Assembly: GCF_013423485.1 (NCBI RefSeq)
Contig: NZ_JABFFR010000011.1
Span: forward strand, 62,001-126,000
Source: Azospirillum oleiclasticum
GTDB taxonomy: Bacteria > Pseudomonadota > Alphaproteobacteria > Azospirillales > Azospirillaceae
Reading direction: 5' to 3'
Length of the DNA: 64,000 bases
In this document: positions 7,095-15,444 of the stretch, piece after piece
Layout: each line of letters opens with the position of its first letter
Numbering within the stretch: the stretch's first letter is position 1
Program-made: the position numbers and the translations under genes
The notes under the pieces: model-generated
Seen by the model: only the letters and a program-made list of their open reading frames with translations
Told to the model about the DNA's origin: nothing
The model's database searches: none

Positions 7095-8795
7095 TCACGC
7101 CGCGGGCACCGCGATTTCCACCAGCGCCAGCCCCGGCCCGGCGAGCGCCGCGTCCGCCGCCTGCCGCAGGATGCCGGGAAGACCGGCATCGAACGCATCT
7201 GCCTTCGCCGTGAACAGAGCACCCTGCCCTGCCGCCAGTTTGGTGAAGTCCGGTGCCGGGTCGGTGAAGGTCTGGCCCACCCACTTGTTCTCCACCGGCC
7301 GGCCGCGGTCGCGGGCGACGCGTTCCTGGTGCACCACGTCGTTGCCGTAGACGCCGTTGGCGGCCACCAGAACCAGCAACGGCAGCCGGTGGCTGGCCGC
7401 GGTCCACAGCGCTGACAGCCCCATCAGCAGGTCGCCGTCACCAATCAGCGCGACCGGCAGCCGGCCGCTCCCCTTCAACGCCAGCGCCGCCCCCACCGCC
7501 ATGCCGGGACCGGACGCCAGCCCCTCCCCCCCGTCGCGGCCGAGATGGTCGAGCGGATGGCGGAAGTGCAAGGCCCCGGACGGCCAGCCGAGCGGCAGCC
7601 GGGTCAACGCCACCGGGGTGTCGCGGCGCAGCGCCTCGATGGCGGCGGCGACGGCAGCATAGGCCGCCGGAGTGCCGAGGCTGTACGCCTCGTCGGAAGC
7701 GGCCGGGTTGGTGGCTTCGACCGTCCAGGGCGTACGTGTCCCCTGCGGCAGCCGATCGAGCAGCCGCCCCACCACGTCCTCCGGCGTGCCGGCGATCCAG
7801 CGGCCGTAGGGCGGCAGGGCGAAGCCGTCCTTGACCCAGCCACGGTGCGCGAGATGGTCGAGTGACACGATGCGCGCGTCGGGGGCCGCCCCCGTGCGCC
7901 GTGCCGCGATCCCCAGCGCCGTCGCCGGATCGATCCAGTCCAGCGCCAGGATCAGGTCCGCGGCCTGGAGTGCCGCCGTCTGTGCCGCGTCGAAGCCGAA
8001 ACCGGGGGCGCCGAGGTGGGCGGGGTGGTCGGTGGGAAAAGCCGCGGCGGTGCGGATGTCGGTCAGGACCCGCGCCCCCGTCCGTTCGGCCAGAGCCACG
8101 CGGGCCGCCCAGCCCGCCTTGTCGCGTCCCGTACGTCCGACCAGCAGGAGCGGACGTTGGGCACGCTCCAGCGCGGCGGCGAGGGTCACGACATCCGGCT
8201 CCGGCGCCTGTGGCAGCGCGGGGGTCGCGACTGGCAACGTACGGTCGAGCGTCAGGTCCGACGGGATCGGGGTCTCCTGGTCGGACACCTCCAGGCATAC
8301 ATACACGGGGCCCTTCGGCGCCAGCCGGGCCAGCGCCACCCCGTGCGCCAGTGACTCGACCGCCGCCGCGGCCGATGCCGGCTGGTCGTCCCACTTGGTG
8401 AAGGGACGCACGATCTGCGCCTGATCCTGCACCGTGTGGATCCACTCGATCCAGGGGCGGCGGCTGGCGGCGTCCATGGCGCCGGTGGCACCCATCACCA
8501 CCACCGGTGCCCGGTCGACCCAGGCGTTGTAGATGGCCATCGACGCGTGCAGCAGCCCGACGTTGCTGTGCACCAACGCCAGCGCGGGTTCTCCCGTCAC
8601 CTTGGTCCAGCCGTGCGCCAGAGCCACCGCGTGCTCCTCGTGCAGCGACAGCACCAGCTCGACCCGCCCGCCGAGATGGTTGACCAGGCTGTCGTGCAGC
8701 CCGCGCCAGCTTGCACCGGGATTGTACGCGGCGAATCGGAATCCCAGCCGCTCGATGGCCTCCGCCACCAGATCGCTCCCCCACCGGCCGTCCAT
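7095..8795 (-). CDS. Thiamine-diphosphate-dependent enzyme (decarboxylase-like)
   Basis: 566 residues with the three-domain layout of the acetolactate synthase/benzoylformate decarboxylase superfamily. The N-terminal Pyr domain has the catalytic Glu in LSLHEEHAVALAHG (about residue 53). The C-terminal PP domain has the ThDP-magnesium motif GDGDLLMGL, ending at ANGVYGN (about 450-485). It probably decarboxylates a 2-oxo acid, handing an aldehyde to the dehydrogenase encoded divergently at 8902. The shared spacer carries operator site 2, placing it in the TetR regulon. The precise 2-oxo acid cannot be read from the sequence. Confidence 0.85.
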   Translation of the reverse strand: MDGRWGSDLVAEAIERLGFRFAAYNPGASWRGLHDSLVNHLGGRVELVLSLHEEHAVALAHGWTKVTGEPALALVHSNVGLLHASMAIYNAWVDRAPVVVMGATGAMDAASRRPWIEWIHTVQDQAQIVRPFTKWDDQPASAAAAVESLAHGVALARLAPKGPVYVCLEVSDQETPIPSDLTLDRTLPVATPALPQAPEPDVVTLAAALERAQRPLLLVGRTGRDKAGWAARVALAERTGARVLTDIRTAAAFPTDHPAHLGAPGFGFDAAQTAALQAADLILALDWIDPATALGIAARRTGAAPDARIVSLDHLAHRGWVKDGFALPPYGRWIAGTPEDVVGRLLDRLPQGTRTPWTVEATNPAASDEAYSLGTPAAYAAVAAAIEALRRDTPVALTRLPLGWPSGALHFRHPLDHLGRDGGEGLASGPGMAVGAALALKGSGRLPVALIGDGDLLMGLSALWTAASHRLPLLVLVAANGVYGNDVVHQERVARDRGRPVENKWVGQTFTDPAPDFTKLAAGQGALFTAKADAFDAGLPGILRQAADAALAGPGLALVEIAVPAA

Positions 8796-8821
8796 GGCAC
8801 TTCCCGTCCTTGATGATCTGT

Positions 8822-8835
8822 ACTAACTTGTTAGT
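8822..8835. promoter_or_regulatory. TetR-type operator, site 2 (ACTAACTTGTTAGT)
   Basis: A perfect palindrome with 6-bp arms, ACTAAC-TT-GTTAGT, between the ThDP-enzyme gene (start 8795) and the aldehyde dehydrogenase gene (start 8902). It matches sites 1 and 3 at both half sites. Confidence 0.78.
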
Positions 8836-8901
8836 TAGCTTTACCGCCCGGCTTTGGCAACGCCGCGGTGGCGGGGTTGGAGACACGAAGGAAAAAAGAC
8901 C

Positions 8902-10401
8902 ATGACCCAGGTATCCGGGACCCAGGTATCCGGGCGCGCCCGCGCGCCGGCGGATGTGCTGCCGGCCGAGCGCCGGCTGTTCTACGGCGGCGCCTTCCAT
9001 TCCGCCGCCGGCGGCGGCCGCATGGCCTTGCTCAACCCCGCCACCGGCGCTGGGCTGGGCGAAGTGGAGGAGGCCGCGGCGGCCGACGTCGAGGCGGCCG
9101 TGGCCGCCGCCGCCGCGGCCTTTCCCGTATGGCGCGACCTGAAGCCGCTGGAGCGCGCCGACCGGCTGCGGGCGTTGGCCGCGGCGCTGCGCGAGCATGC
9201 GGAGGAGTTCGCGCTGATCGACGCCATCGACTGCGGCAACCCGGTCGCCGAGATGCTGCGCGACGTGGAGATGGGGGCACGCGGGCTGGAGTTCTTCGCC
9301 GGGCTGGTGACTGAGGTGAAGGGCGAGACGATCCCGGTCGGCCCCGGCTTCCTGAACTACACGCTGCGGGAGCCGCTGGGCGTGGTCGCCCGCGTCATCG
9401 CCTACAACCACCCGATCATGTTCGCGACGATGCGCTGCGCGGCCCCGCTCGCCGCCGGCAACACGCTGATCGTCAAGCCGGCGGAGCAGGCACCCCTGTC
9501 CGCCCTGCGGCTGGCCGAGCTGATCCGCGACCGCGACCTGCTGCCGCCCGGCGTCTACAACGTGCTGACCGGCGGCCGTGCCTGCGGGGAGGCGCTGTCC
9601 ACCCATCCCGGCATCGCCCGCGTCGCGCTGATCGGCAGCGTTCCGACCGGCAAGGCGATCCTGCGCGCCGCCGCCGACACGGTGAAGAGCGTCGGGCTGG
9701 AGATGGGCGGCAAGAACGCGCTGATCGCCTTCCCCGACGCCGACCTGGACAAGCTGGCGGCGGGTGCGGTCGCCGGCATGAACCTGACCTGGTCGGGCCA
9801 GTCCTGCGGCTCGACCAGCCGCGTCTTCCTGCACGACAGCCACCACGACGCCGTGCTGGAGCGGATCGTCGCCGGCTGCGCCCACTACCGGCCGGGCGAT
9901 CCCGCCGACCCCGCCACCACCATGGGCCCGCTGATCAGCCGCGCCCAGTACGACAAGGTGCTGCGCTACATCGGCTACGGCCGGGAGGAGGGTGCGCGCC
10001 TCGTCACCGGCGGCGGCCCCATCACGGCGCCGGGGCTGGAGGGTGGTTTCTTCGTCGAGCCGACCGTCTTCGCCGACGTGACCATGGGGATGCGCATCGC
10101 GCGCGAGGAAATCTTCGGCCCCGTGCTGTCGGTGTTCCGCTGGCGCGACGAGGAGGAGCTGTACCGGCAGGTGAACGCCACCGACTACGGCCTCAGCGCC
10201 GCCATCTTCACCCGCGACCTCGACACCGCCCACCGCGCCGCGGCGCGCGTCCAGGCCGGCTATGTCTGGGTGAACCACGCCGGCCCTCATTTCGTCGGCG
10301 TGCCCTTCGGTGGCTACAAGCAGTCCGGCATGGGCCGCGAGGAGAGCATCGAGGAGCTGTACGCCTGCACGCAGGTGAAGAACGTCAACATCCGCTTCTG
10401 A
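8902..10401 (+). CDS. Aldehyde dehydrogenase family protein
   Basis: 499 residues and a complete ALDH fold. The general base Glu267 lies in LEMGGKNALIAF and the nucleophile Cys302 in SGQSCGSTSR; the cofactor region shows GVVARVIAYNHPIMFA and GSVPTGKAI; the C-terminus has EEIFGPVLSVFRW and PFGGYKQSGMGRE. It oxidises an aldehyde to an acid with NAD(P)+ in the cytoplasm. The first codons contain a small duplication (VSGTQVSG, from CCAGGTATCCGGG twice). It is followed 21 bp later by a CoxG-like gene and divergent from the ThDP enzyme, a natural partner for aldehyde removal. Confidence 0.92.
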   Translation: MTQVSGTQVSGRARAPADVLPAERRLFYGGAFHSAAGGGRMALLNPATGAGLGEVEEAAAADVEAAVAAAAAAFPVWRDLKPLERADRLRALAAALREHAEEFALIDAIDCGNPVAEMLRDVEMGARGLEFFAGLVTEVKGETIPVGPGFLNYTLREPLGVVARVIAYNHPIMFATMRCAAPLAAGNTLIVKPAEQAPLSALRLAELIRDRDLLPPGVYNVLTGGRACGEALSTHPGIARVALIGSVPTGKAILRAAADTVKSVGLEMGGKNALIAFPDADLDKLAAGAVAGMNLTWSGQSCGSTSRVFLHDSHHDAVLERIVAGCAHYRPGDPADPATTMGPLISRAQYDKVLRYIGYGREEGARLVTGGGPITAPGLEGGFFVEPTVFADVTMGMRIAREEIFGPVLSVFRWRDEEELYRQVNATDYGLSAAIFTRDLDTAHRAAARVQAGYVWVNHAGPHFVGVPFGGYKQSGMGREESIEELYACTQVKNVNIRF

Positions 10402-10422
10402 GCGATCGGGGACCAGAGGGTT

Positions 10423-11070
10423 ATGAACATCCACAACCGTTTCGAGGTGCCGCTTCCGCCGGATCAGGCCTGGGCCGTCCTGCTGGACATCCCGCGGATC
10501 GCGCCCTGCATGCCGGGCGCCAGGCTCATCTCCGTAGACGGCGACGACGCCTACACCGGGGAGGTGCAGGTGCGTTTGGGGCCGGTGGTGATGAGCTTCC
10601 GCGGGCAGGCGCGCATCACCTCCAAGGACGAGGCGAACCGCAGCGCCACTGTGCGGGCGGAAGGGCGTGACCAGAAGGGGCGCGGCGGGGCAACCGCCGA
10701 CGTGACCTTCCGGATGGTGCCGGCCGGCGCCGGCACGGCCGTCGAGATCGACACCGCGCTCACCCTGTCCGGCTCGGTCGCGCAGTACGGGCGCGGTGCC
10801 GGCATGATCAACGACCTCGCCAACCACCTGATCGGCCAGTTCGCCGGCAACCTGCGCAAGGAGCTGGACGCGGCACGGCCGGCGCCCGTGGAGACACCGG
10901 CCGTTGTCGCGGAACCGGTGACGGGTGAAACCGCTCAGGTGGCAGCCGCGGCGCCCGCCGTCGCACCCGCCCAGGCCCAGCCGGAAGCCAGCCCCATCTC
11001 CGGCTTCCGGCTCGGCCTGTGGCTGGCGTGGCGCCAGTTTCTCAGGCTGATCGGCCGCAATCCCGCATGA
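10423..11070 (+). CDS. CoxG-like SRPBCC protein (CO dehydrogenase subunit G family)
   Basis: 215 residues. The first 145 or so form the START/SRPBCC fold of CoxG: FEVPLPPDQAWAVLLDIPRIAPCMPGA, then YTGEVQVRLGPVVMSFRG and the C-terminal helix LANHLIGQFAGNLRKEL. An Ala/Pro-rich linker follows, then a hydrophobic, basic tail (GFRLGLWLAWRQFLRLIGR) that could bind the membrane. In CO oxidisers CoxG ties the molybdenum enzyme to the membrane and respiratory quinones; here the matching enzyme is the Mo hydroxylase encoded convergently, whose 3' end overlaps this gene by 29 bp. AGAGGG precedes the ATG. Confidence 0.88.
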   Translation: MNIHNRFEVPLPPDQAWAVLLDIPRIAPCMPGARLISVDGDDAYTGEVQVRLGPVVMSFRGQARITSKDEANRSATVRAEGRDQKGRGGATADVTFRMVPAGAGTAVEIDTALTLSGSVAQYGRGAGMINDLANHLIGQFAGNLRKELDAARPAPVETPAVVAEPVTGETAQVAAAAPAVAPAQAQPEASPISGFRLGLWLAWRQFLRLIGRNPA

Positions 11071-13387
11071 TCTGGTAGAGCCGGTGGGGGGAGAGCGGCA
11101 CCTCCCCCAGCCGGATGCCCGGCTCCCGCAGCGCGTCCTCCACCGCGGAGATGATGGCGGCGGCGGCCGGCACGGTGCCGGCCTCCCCAACCCCCTTGAC
11201 GCCCAGCGGGTTGAGCGGGCTGGGATACTCGACGAGATGGACCTCGATCGGCGGGATCTCGGTGCAGGTGGGCAGCAGATACTCGGCCAGCGTGGTGGTG
11301 ATGGGCTGGGCGCGGTCGTCGTAGCCCATCCACTCGAACAGCGCGTTGCCGATCCCGTGCACCACGCCACCGACGATCTGCCCCTCCACCAGCATCGGGT
11401 TGATCGCCCGGCCGCAGTCGTTGACGACCACGTAGCGCAGCAGCTTGACGTTGCCGGTGCCGGTGTCGACCTCCGCCTCCACCGCATGGGCGGCCATGCC
11501 GTAGGTGAGGCCGGTGGGAAGGAAGGGGTCCTGCCCCTCCAGCCCCGGCTCGGCGCCCTTGGGCAGGGCGTAGCCGGGCACGCCCGAGACGACCTCCGCC
11601 ACCGCCTTCAGGGTGATCGCGCGGTCGGTGCCCTTCACCCGCACCTCGCCGTTCACCAGCTCCAGGTCGCCTTCCGGCGCTTCCAGCAGCTCCGAGGCGA
11701 CCGTCAGCACCTTGCGGCGGACGACCGCCGCCGCCTGATGGACGGACGAGCCGGCGGTGACCGTCTGCCGGCTCGCGAAGCCGCCCAGCCCCAGCGGGAT
11801 GGTGCCGGTGTCGCCGCAGATGACGGTGATCTGGTCGGGCGCCACGCCGAGCTGGTCGGCGGTGATCTGGGCGAGCGCCGTCTTCAGCCCCTGCCCCATC
11901 GGCATGGCGCCGGTGTAGACCGACACCCGGCCCGACTTGCCGATGCGAACGAGACCGGATTCGTAGGGCCCGCGTCCCGTGCCCTTGATGCCGCAGGCGA
12001 TGCCGATGCCGAGCGTCCGCCCCTCCTCTGCCGCCGCGGCGCGGCGCGCCTCGAACCCGGCGTAATCGATCCGTTCCAGCGCCTGGGCGAAGATCGCCGG
12101 GAAGTCGCCGCTGTCGTAGAGGATGGCGGAGCCGGAGCGGGACGCCATCGGTGTGCGGTAGGGCATCGCCTCCCCTGGCACGAGGTTGCGCCGCCGCACC
12201 TCCGCCCGGTCGAGCCCCAGCTCGCGCGCGATGGCGTCGAGCAGCCGTTCCATCGCGAAGGTGCCCTCCGGATAGCCGGCCCCGCGCACGGGGATGGTCG
12301 GCACCTTGTTGGTGGCCGTCACGAACACGTCGAGATCGTAGGCCGGCAGCACGTACGGGCCGGGGAAGGCGGTGGACGCGTTGTAGGCGAGGTTGATCCC
12401 CTGCGGCACATAGGCCCCGGCGTCGCTCACCATGCGCCCGCGCACCGCCAGCAGCCGCCCGTCCGCGTCCACCGCCGCCTCGAAATCCCAATACTGGTCG
12501 CGCTCCTGGATGGCGGCCAGGAAATGCTCCCGCCGGTCCTCCACCCATTTGATGGGCAGGCCGGTCAGCAGGGAGGCCGCGGCGACCGCGATCTCCTCGG
12601 GGTAGAACAGATATTTGGCGCCGAAGCCGCCGCCCACGTCGGGCGTCACCACGCGCACGCCGTTCTCGTCGCGGCCCAGCAGCTCCACCAGGAAACCGCG
12701 CGCCTCGTGCGCGAGCTGGGTGGAGGACCAGACGGTGAGCTGGTCTGCGAAACGGTCGAAGGAGGCGACGACCCCGCGCCCCTCGATGGGGTGCGCGCCG
12801 CCACGGTGCTGCTTCAGCGACAGGGACAGCCGGTGCGCGGCGGCGGCGAAGCCGGCGTCGGCATCGCCGTACGCCTGTCGGAAGCGGCTGAACACGTTGT
12901 CGGCACGGCCCGCGTACACCCGAGGGCCCGCTTCGTCCAGCGCATCGCGGCAGTCGGCGACGGGGTCCAGCTCCTCGATGTCGAGGTCGATGAGGGCGGC
13001 GGCGTCCTCGGCGATGGCGCGGCTGTCGGCGACCACCAGCGCGATGGTCTCGCCCACATACACCACCTCGCCCTCGTTGAGGACGAAGGGGGTGATGCCG
13101 GTCGGCAGGGTGGCGCTGCGGAACTGCAGCGGCAGCCGGTCGGCGGTCAGCACCGGCCGCAGGTCGGCCAGCGTCAGCACGGCGCGCACGCCGGGCAGGG
13201 TGCGCGCGGTCTCGGTGTCGATGCGGCGGATGCGCCCGTGCGCGACGGGTGAGCGCAGGAAGGCGGCGTGCGTCTGGCCGGGCAGGGACAGGTCGTCCAG
13301 GAAGCGGCCCTGGCCGCGGATCAGCGCCGGGTCTTCCAGGCGACGGACGGAACGGCCGATCATCGCCTCGGGCTTGGCGTCGGGCAT
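11042..13387 (-). CDS. Xanthine dehydrogenase family molybdopterin-binding (large) subunit
   Basis: 781 residues, the full length of a CoxL-type catalytic subunit. It starts with IGRSVRRLEDPALIRGQGRF and has GGGFGAKY, the active-site loop VRGAGYPEGTFAMERLLDAIA and the catalytic Glu near residue 735 in GVKGVGEAGT. True CO dehydrogenases carry a Cys-Ser-Phe-Arg loop; this protein has Arg-Gly-Ala-Gly instead, so it is a form-II-type hydroxylase of unknown substrate. It hydroxylates C-H bonds, often of N-heteroaromatics, using Mo-molybdopterin-cytosine-dinucleotide. Last gene of the minus-strand operon from 18308. Confidence 0.92.
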   Translation of the reverse strand: MPDAKPEAMIGRSVRRLEDPALIRGQGRFLDDLSLPGQTHAAFLRSPVAHGRIRRIDTETARTLPGVRAVLTLADLRPVLTADRLPLQFRSATLPTGITPFVLNEGEVVYVGETIALVVADSRAIAEDAAALIDLDIEELDPVADCRDALDEAGPRVYAGRADNVFSRFRQAYGDADAGFAAAAHRLSLSLKQHRGGAHPIEGRGVVASFDRFADQLTVWSSTQLAHEARGFLVELLGRDENGVRVVTPDVGGGFGAKYLFYPEEIAVAAASLLTGLPIKWVEDRREHFLAAIQERDQYWDFEAAVDADGRLLAVRGRMVSDAGAYVPQGINLAYNASTAFPGPYVLPAYDLDVFVTATNKVPTIPVRGAGYPEGTFAMERLLDAIARELGLDRAEVRRRNLVPGEAMPYRTPMASRSGSAILYDSGDFPAIFAQALERIDYAGFEARRAAAAEEGRTLGIGIACGIKGTGRGPYESGLVRIGKSGRVSVYTGAMPMGQGLKTALAQITADQLGVAPDQITVICGDTGTIPLGLGGFASRQTVTAGSSVHQAAAVVRRKVLTVASELLEAPEGDLELVNGEVRVKGTDRAITLKAVAEVVSGVPGYALPKGAEPGLEGQDPFLPTGLTYGMAAHAVEAEVDTGTGNVKLLRYVVVNDCGRAINPMLVEGQIVGGVVHGIGNALFEWMGYDDRAQPITTTLAEYLLPTCTEIPPIEVHLVEYPSPLNPLGVKGVGEAGTVPAAAAIISAVEDALREPGIRLGEVPLSPHRLYQIMRDCGRSA

Positions 13388-13405
13388 GGCGGGTCCTTGT
13401 CCTGG

Positions 13406-13897
13406 TCAGGCGCCGCGGACGCCCGACACAGCCTTCGCGGCGGTCAGGGCGGCCTTGACGATGTTCTGGTAGCCGGTGCAGCGGCAGAGGTTGCCGGACA
13501 GCGCCTCGCGCATCTCCGCCTCGTCGGCGTCGGGCGTGTCGTTCAGCACCTCCACCAACGTCATCAGGATGCCGGGGGTGCAGAAGCCGCATTGCAGCGC
13601 GTGCGCCTCCACGAAGGCGGCCTGGAGCGGGTGCAGCGTGCCGTCGGCCGCCGCCAGCCCTTCCACGGTGCGCACCTCGGCGCCGTCCGCCTGGGCGGCC
13701 AGCATCAGGCAGCCGCGCACGGCGCGGCCGTCCACCAGCACGGTGCAGGCGCCGCAGACGCCGTGCTCGCACCCCACATGGGTGCCGGTCAGCCCAAGCT
13801 CGTGGCGCAGGAAGTCGGCCAGATGCGTGCGCGGCTCGCAACGCCCCTGGAACGTACGGCCGTTCACCCGCAGGGCCACGGCGATGGTGTCGTCCAT
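13406..13897 (-). CDS. (2Fe-2S)-binding small subunit of the Mo hydroxylase
   Basis: 163 residues with all eight iron-sulfur cysteines. The plant-ferredoxin cluster is held by Cys43, Cys48, Cys51 and Cys63 ([17 protein letters not shown]...GC) and the second cluster by Cys103, Cys106, Cys138 and Cys140 (CGFCTPGI and [10 protein letters not shown]). It passes electrons from the Mo site to FAD. The ATG at 13897 follows the stop of the FAD subunit by 20 bp, and the large subunit starts 18 bp after its own stop, so the order M-S-L matches the usual operon. No Tat signal, so the enzyme is cytoplasmic. Confidence 0.92.
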   Translation of the reverse strand: MDDTIAVALRVNGRTFQGRCEPRTHLADFLRHELGLTGTHVGCEHGVCGACTVLVDGRAVRGCLMLAAQADGAEVRTVEGLAAADGTLHPLQAAFVEAHALQCGFCTPGILMTLVEVLNDTPDADEAEMREALSGNLCRCTGYQNIVKAALTAAKAVSGVRGA

Positions 13898-13917
13898 TCT
13901 GATCCCTCGTCCCCTGG

Positions 13918-14781
13918 TCAGGCGGCCGGCCGCGCCACGGCCTGGGCGAGCGCCCGGCCGGTCAGCACCCGGGCCAGATGCCGGCGGTAATCGGCGCCGG
14001 CGTGCGCGTCGTCCATCGCCTCGATCCTCTCGGCGAAGGCGGCGGCCTCGGTGAAGTCCTCCGAAGTGCCGCGGCTGCCGGTCAGCCGAGCCTCGGCGTC
14101 GGGCAAGCGCAGCGGTGCCGCACCGACTCCGCCCAGCACCAGCGCCGCGCGGTCGATGCGGCCGTCCGGCCCGTAACCAAGCAGGCAGGCGGCGGACACC
14201 ACGGCGAAATCGCCGTGCCGGCGCGAGAACTCCACGAAGCCGAAGGCGGTGCGCCCGGTCCAGGGCGTGAAGGTCACCGCCGTCAACGCCTCGTCCGGCT
14301 CCAGCGCCGGGGTCATGTAGAAGGCGGGAAACTCGGCCATCGCGATGCTGCGCTCGCCGCGGACGGAGATCGCCGACACCTCGGCGTCGTACAGCATGGC
14401 GATGGCGGGCAGCTCCGCCGCCGGGTCGAGGTGGCAGAGGCTGCCGCCGATGGTGCCGCGGTTGCGGGTCTGGATGTGCCCGACCCAGCGCAGCGCCTCG
14501 CGCATCACCGGCAGGTGGCGGGCGACGACGGGGGAGCGTTCGAGGTCGCGCTGGCGGGTCATGCCGCCGATGCGCACGCGACCGCCCTCCTCCGCGATGC
14601 CGGCGAGCGTGTCGATCCGGTTGAGGTCGATCACGTCGTCGGGCATCACGTAGCGCAGGTTCAGCATCGGCATCAGCGACTGGCCACCGGACAGCAGGCG
14701 CGCACCCGGCCGCTCGGCCAGGAGCCCGACCGCGTCGGCGACGCTGCGTGGGGCGTGGTAGCGGAAGGGTGCTGGCTTCAT
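13918..14781 (-). CDS. FAD-binding medium subunit of the Mo hydroxylase
   Basis: 287 residues of the CoxM/xanthine-dehydrogenase FAD subunit type. FAD-contact segments are [15 protein letters not shown] (about 29-43) and the [17 protein letters not shown] stretch near 105-120, followed by the usual C-terminal CO_deh_flav_C region ([19 protein letters not shown]). It takes electrons from the 2Fe-2S subunit and delivers them to the final acceptor. It lies between the cupin gene (58 bp gap) and the small subunit. Confidence 0.92.
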   Translation of the reverse strand: MKPAPFRYHAPRSVADAVGLLAERPGARLLSGGQSLMPMLNLRYVMPDDVIDLNRIDTLAGIAEEGGRVRIGGMTRQRDLERSPVVARHLPVMREALRWVGHIQTRNRGTIGGSLCHLDPAAELPAIAMLYDAEVSAISVRGERSIAMAEFPAFYMTPALEPDEALTAVTFTPWTGRTAFGFVEFSRRHGDFAVVSAACLLGYGPDGRIDRAALVLGGVGAAPLRLPDAEARLTGSRGTSEDFTEAAAFAERIEAMDDAHAGADYRRHLARVLTGRALAQAVARPAA

Positions 14782-14839
14782 GGCGCTCCACCGGTGCCTT
14801 GGGACCGTCCGGGCGCCGGGCCCGGCGGTCCCCGCGGGA

Positions 14840-15373
14840 TCAGGACGACGGCGTCAGGTGCGCGTCGCGGCGCTCGTACAGCGACGCGTCGGCGTAGCCC
14901 ATGGTCTCCGGCTTCGCGCGGCCCAGCATGACCTGGAAGTACACCGGCTCCAAGCTGTCGTTGACGTAGCCATGGATGACGCCCGGCGGGCAGGAGATGG
15001 TCTCCCACTGGCCGAGCCGGCTGGTCAGCCGGTTGCCCTGCTCGTCCTCGATGAAGACGGTCAGGAAGCCCTGGAGCACGAAGAACACCTCCTCCACCTC
15101 GTGGGTGTGGGCGGCGTTGCCCTGGCCGGGCGGCACGAACATGATGGACAGGGTGAAGCCGCGCGCCGGGATCACACTGGTGTCGCCGTGCTTGCCGGAC
15201 CCGCCGGCCCCGATGAAGCGGTGCTGGGCACGCTTGTAGCCTTCGATCCTGGCATCCTCGAAGGCGGCCCAGTCGGGGGTCTTGTCGCGGAAGCGCCCGA
15301 CGTAACGGTCCATGATCTCCTGCAGGCTGGCGTTCTCCAGCTCCTTCGGGCGGGGATGGCGGGCGACGGACAT
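14840..15373 (-). CDS. Cupin-domain protein
   Basis: 177 residues. A single cupin barrel has both metal motifs: GQGNAAHTHEVEEVFFVLQG (two His and a Glu) and PPGVIHGYVN (third His). An N-terminal extension (LQEIMDRYVGRFRDKTPDW) precedes the barrel. It could be a metal-dependent dioxygenase, isomerase or decarboxylase acting on the pathway intermediate, or a non-enzymatic binding protein; the sequence does not decide. AAAGGAA precedes the ATG, and a triple 15-bp repeat separates it from the upstream Ggt-type gene. Part of the minus-strand operon under operator site 3. Confidence 0.82.
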   Translation of the reverse strand: MSVARHPRPKELENASLQEIMDRYVGRFRDKTPDWAAFEDARIEGYKRAQHRFIGAGGSGKHGDTSVIPARGFTLSIMFVPPGQGNAAHTHEVEEVFFVLQGFLTVFIEDEQGNRLTSRLGQWETISCPPGVIHGYVNDSLEPVYFQVMLGRAKPETMGYADASLYERRDAHLTPSS

Positions 15374-15385
15374 GGTGATTCCTTT

Positions 15386-15430
15386 CGGTGTTTGTTTGGC
15401 CGGTGTTTGTCCGGCCGGTGTTTGTCCGGT
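15386..15430. repeat. Three 15-bp tandem repeats (CGGTGTTTGTYYGGY)
   Basis: CGGTGTTTGTTTGGC, CGGTGTTTGTCCGGC and CGGTGTTTGTCCGGT occupy the short gap between the Ggt-type gene (stop 15445) and the cupin gene (start 15373). They lie just upstream of the cupin ribosome site and could vary in number by slippage. Confidence 0.75.
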
Positions 15431-15444
15431 GGTGCCGGTCCGCG

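Noticed and set aside
7438..11487. Very long open frame (about 1350 codons) on the minus strand across the ThDP, ALDH and CoxG genes
   Set aside because: It is antisense or out of frame to well-supported genes on both strands and has the Arg/Gly/Ala/Pro-rich content typical of random frames in GC-rich DNA.
10935..13841. Long minus-strand frame (about 970 codons) through the Mo hydroxylase
   Set aside because: It is a shifted frame of the large-subunit gene; the true frame carries all molybdenum-site motifs.
11042..14781. CO dehydrogenase (coxMSL)
   Set aside because: The subunit make-up fits, but the active-site loop is Arg-Gly-Ala-Gly in place of Cys-Ser-Phe-Arg, so CO oxidation is not supported.
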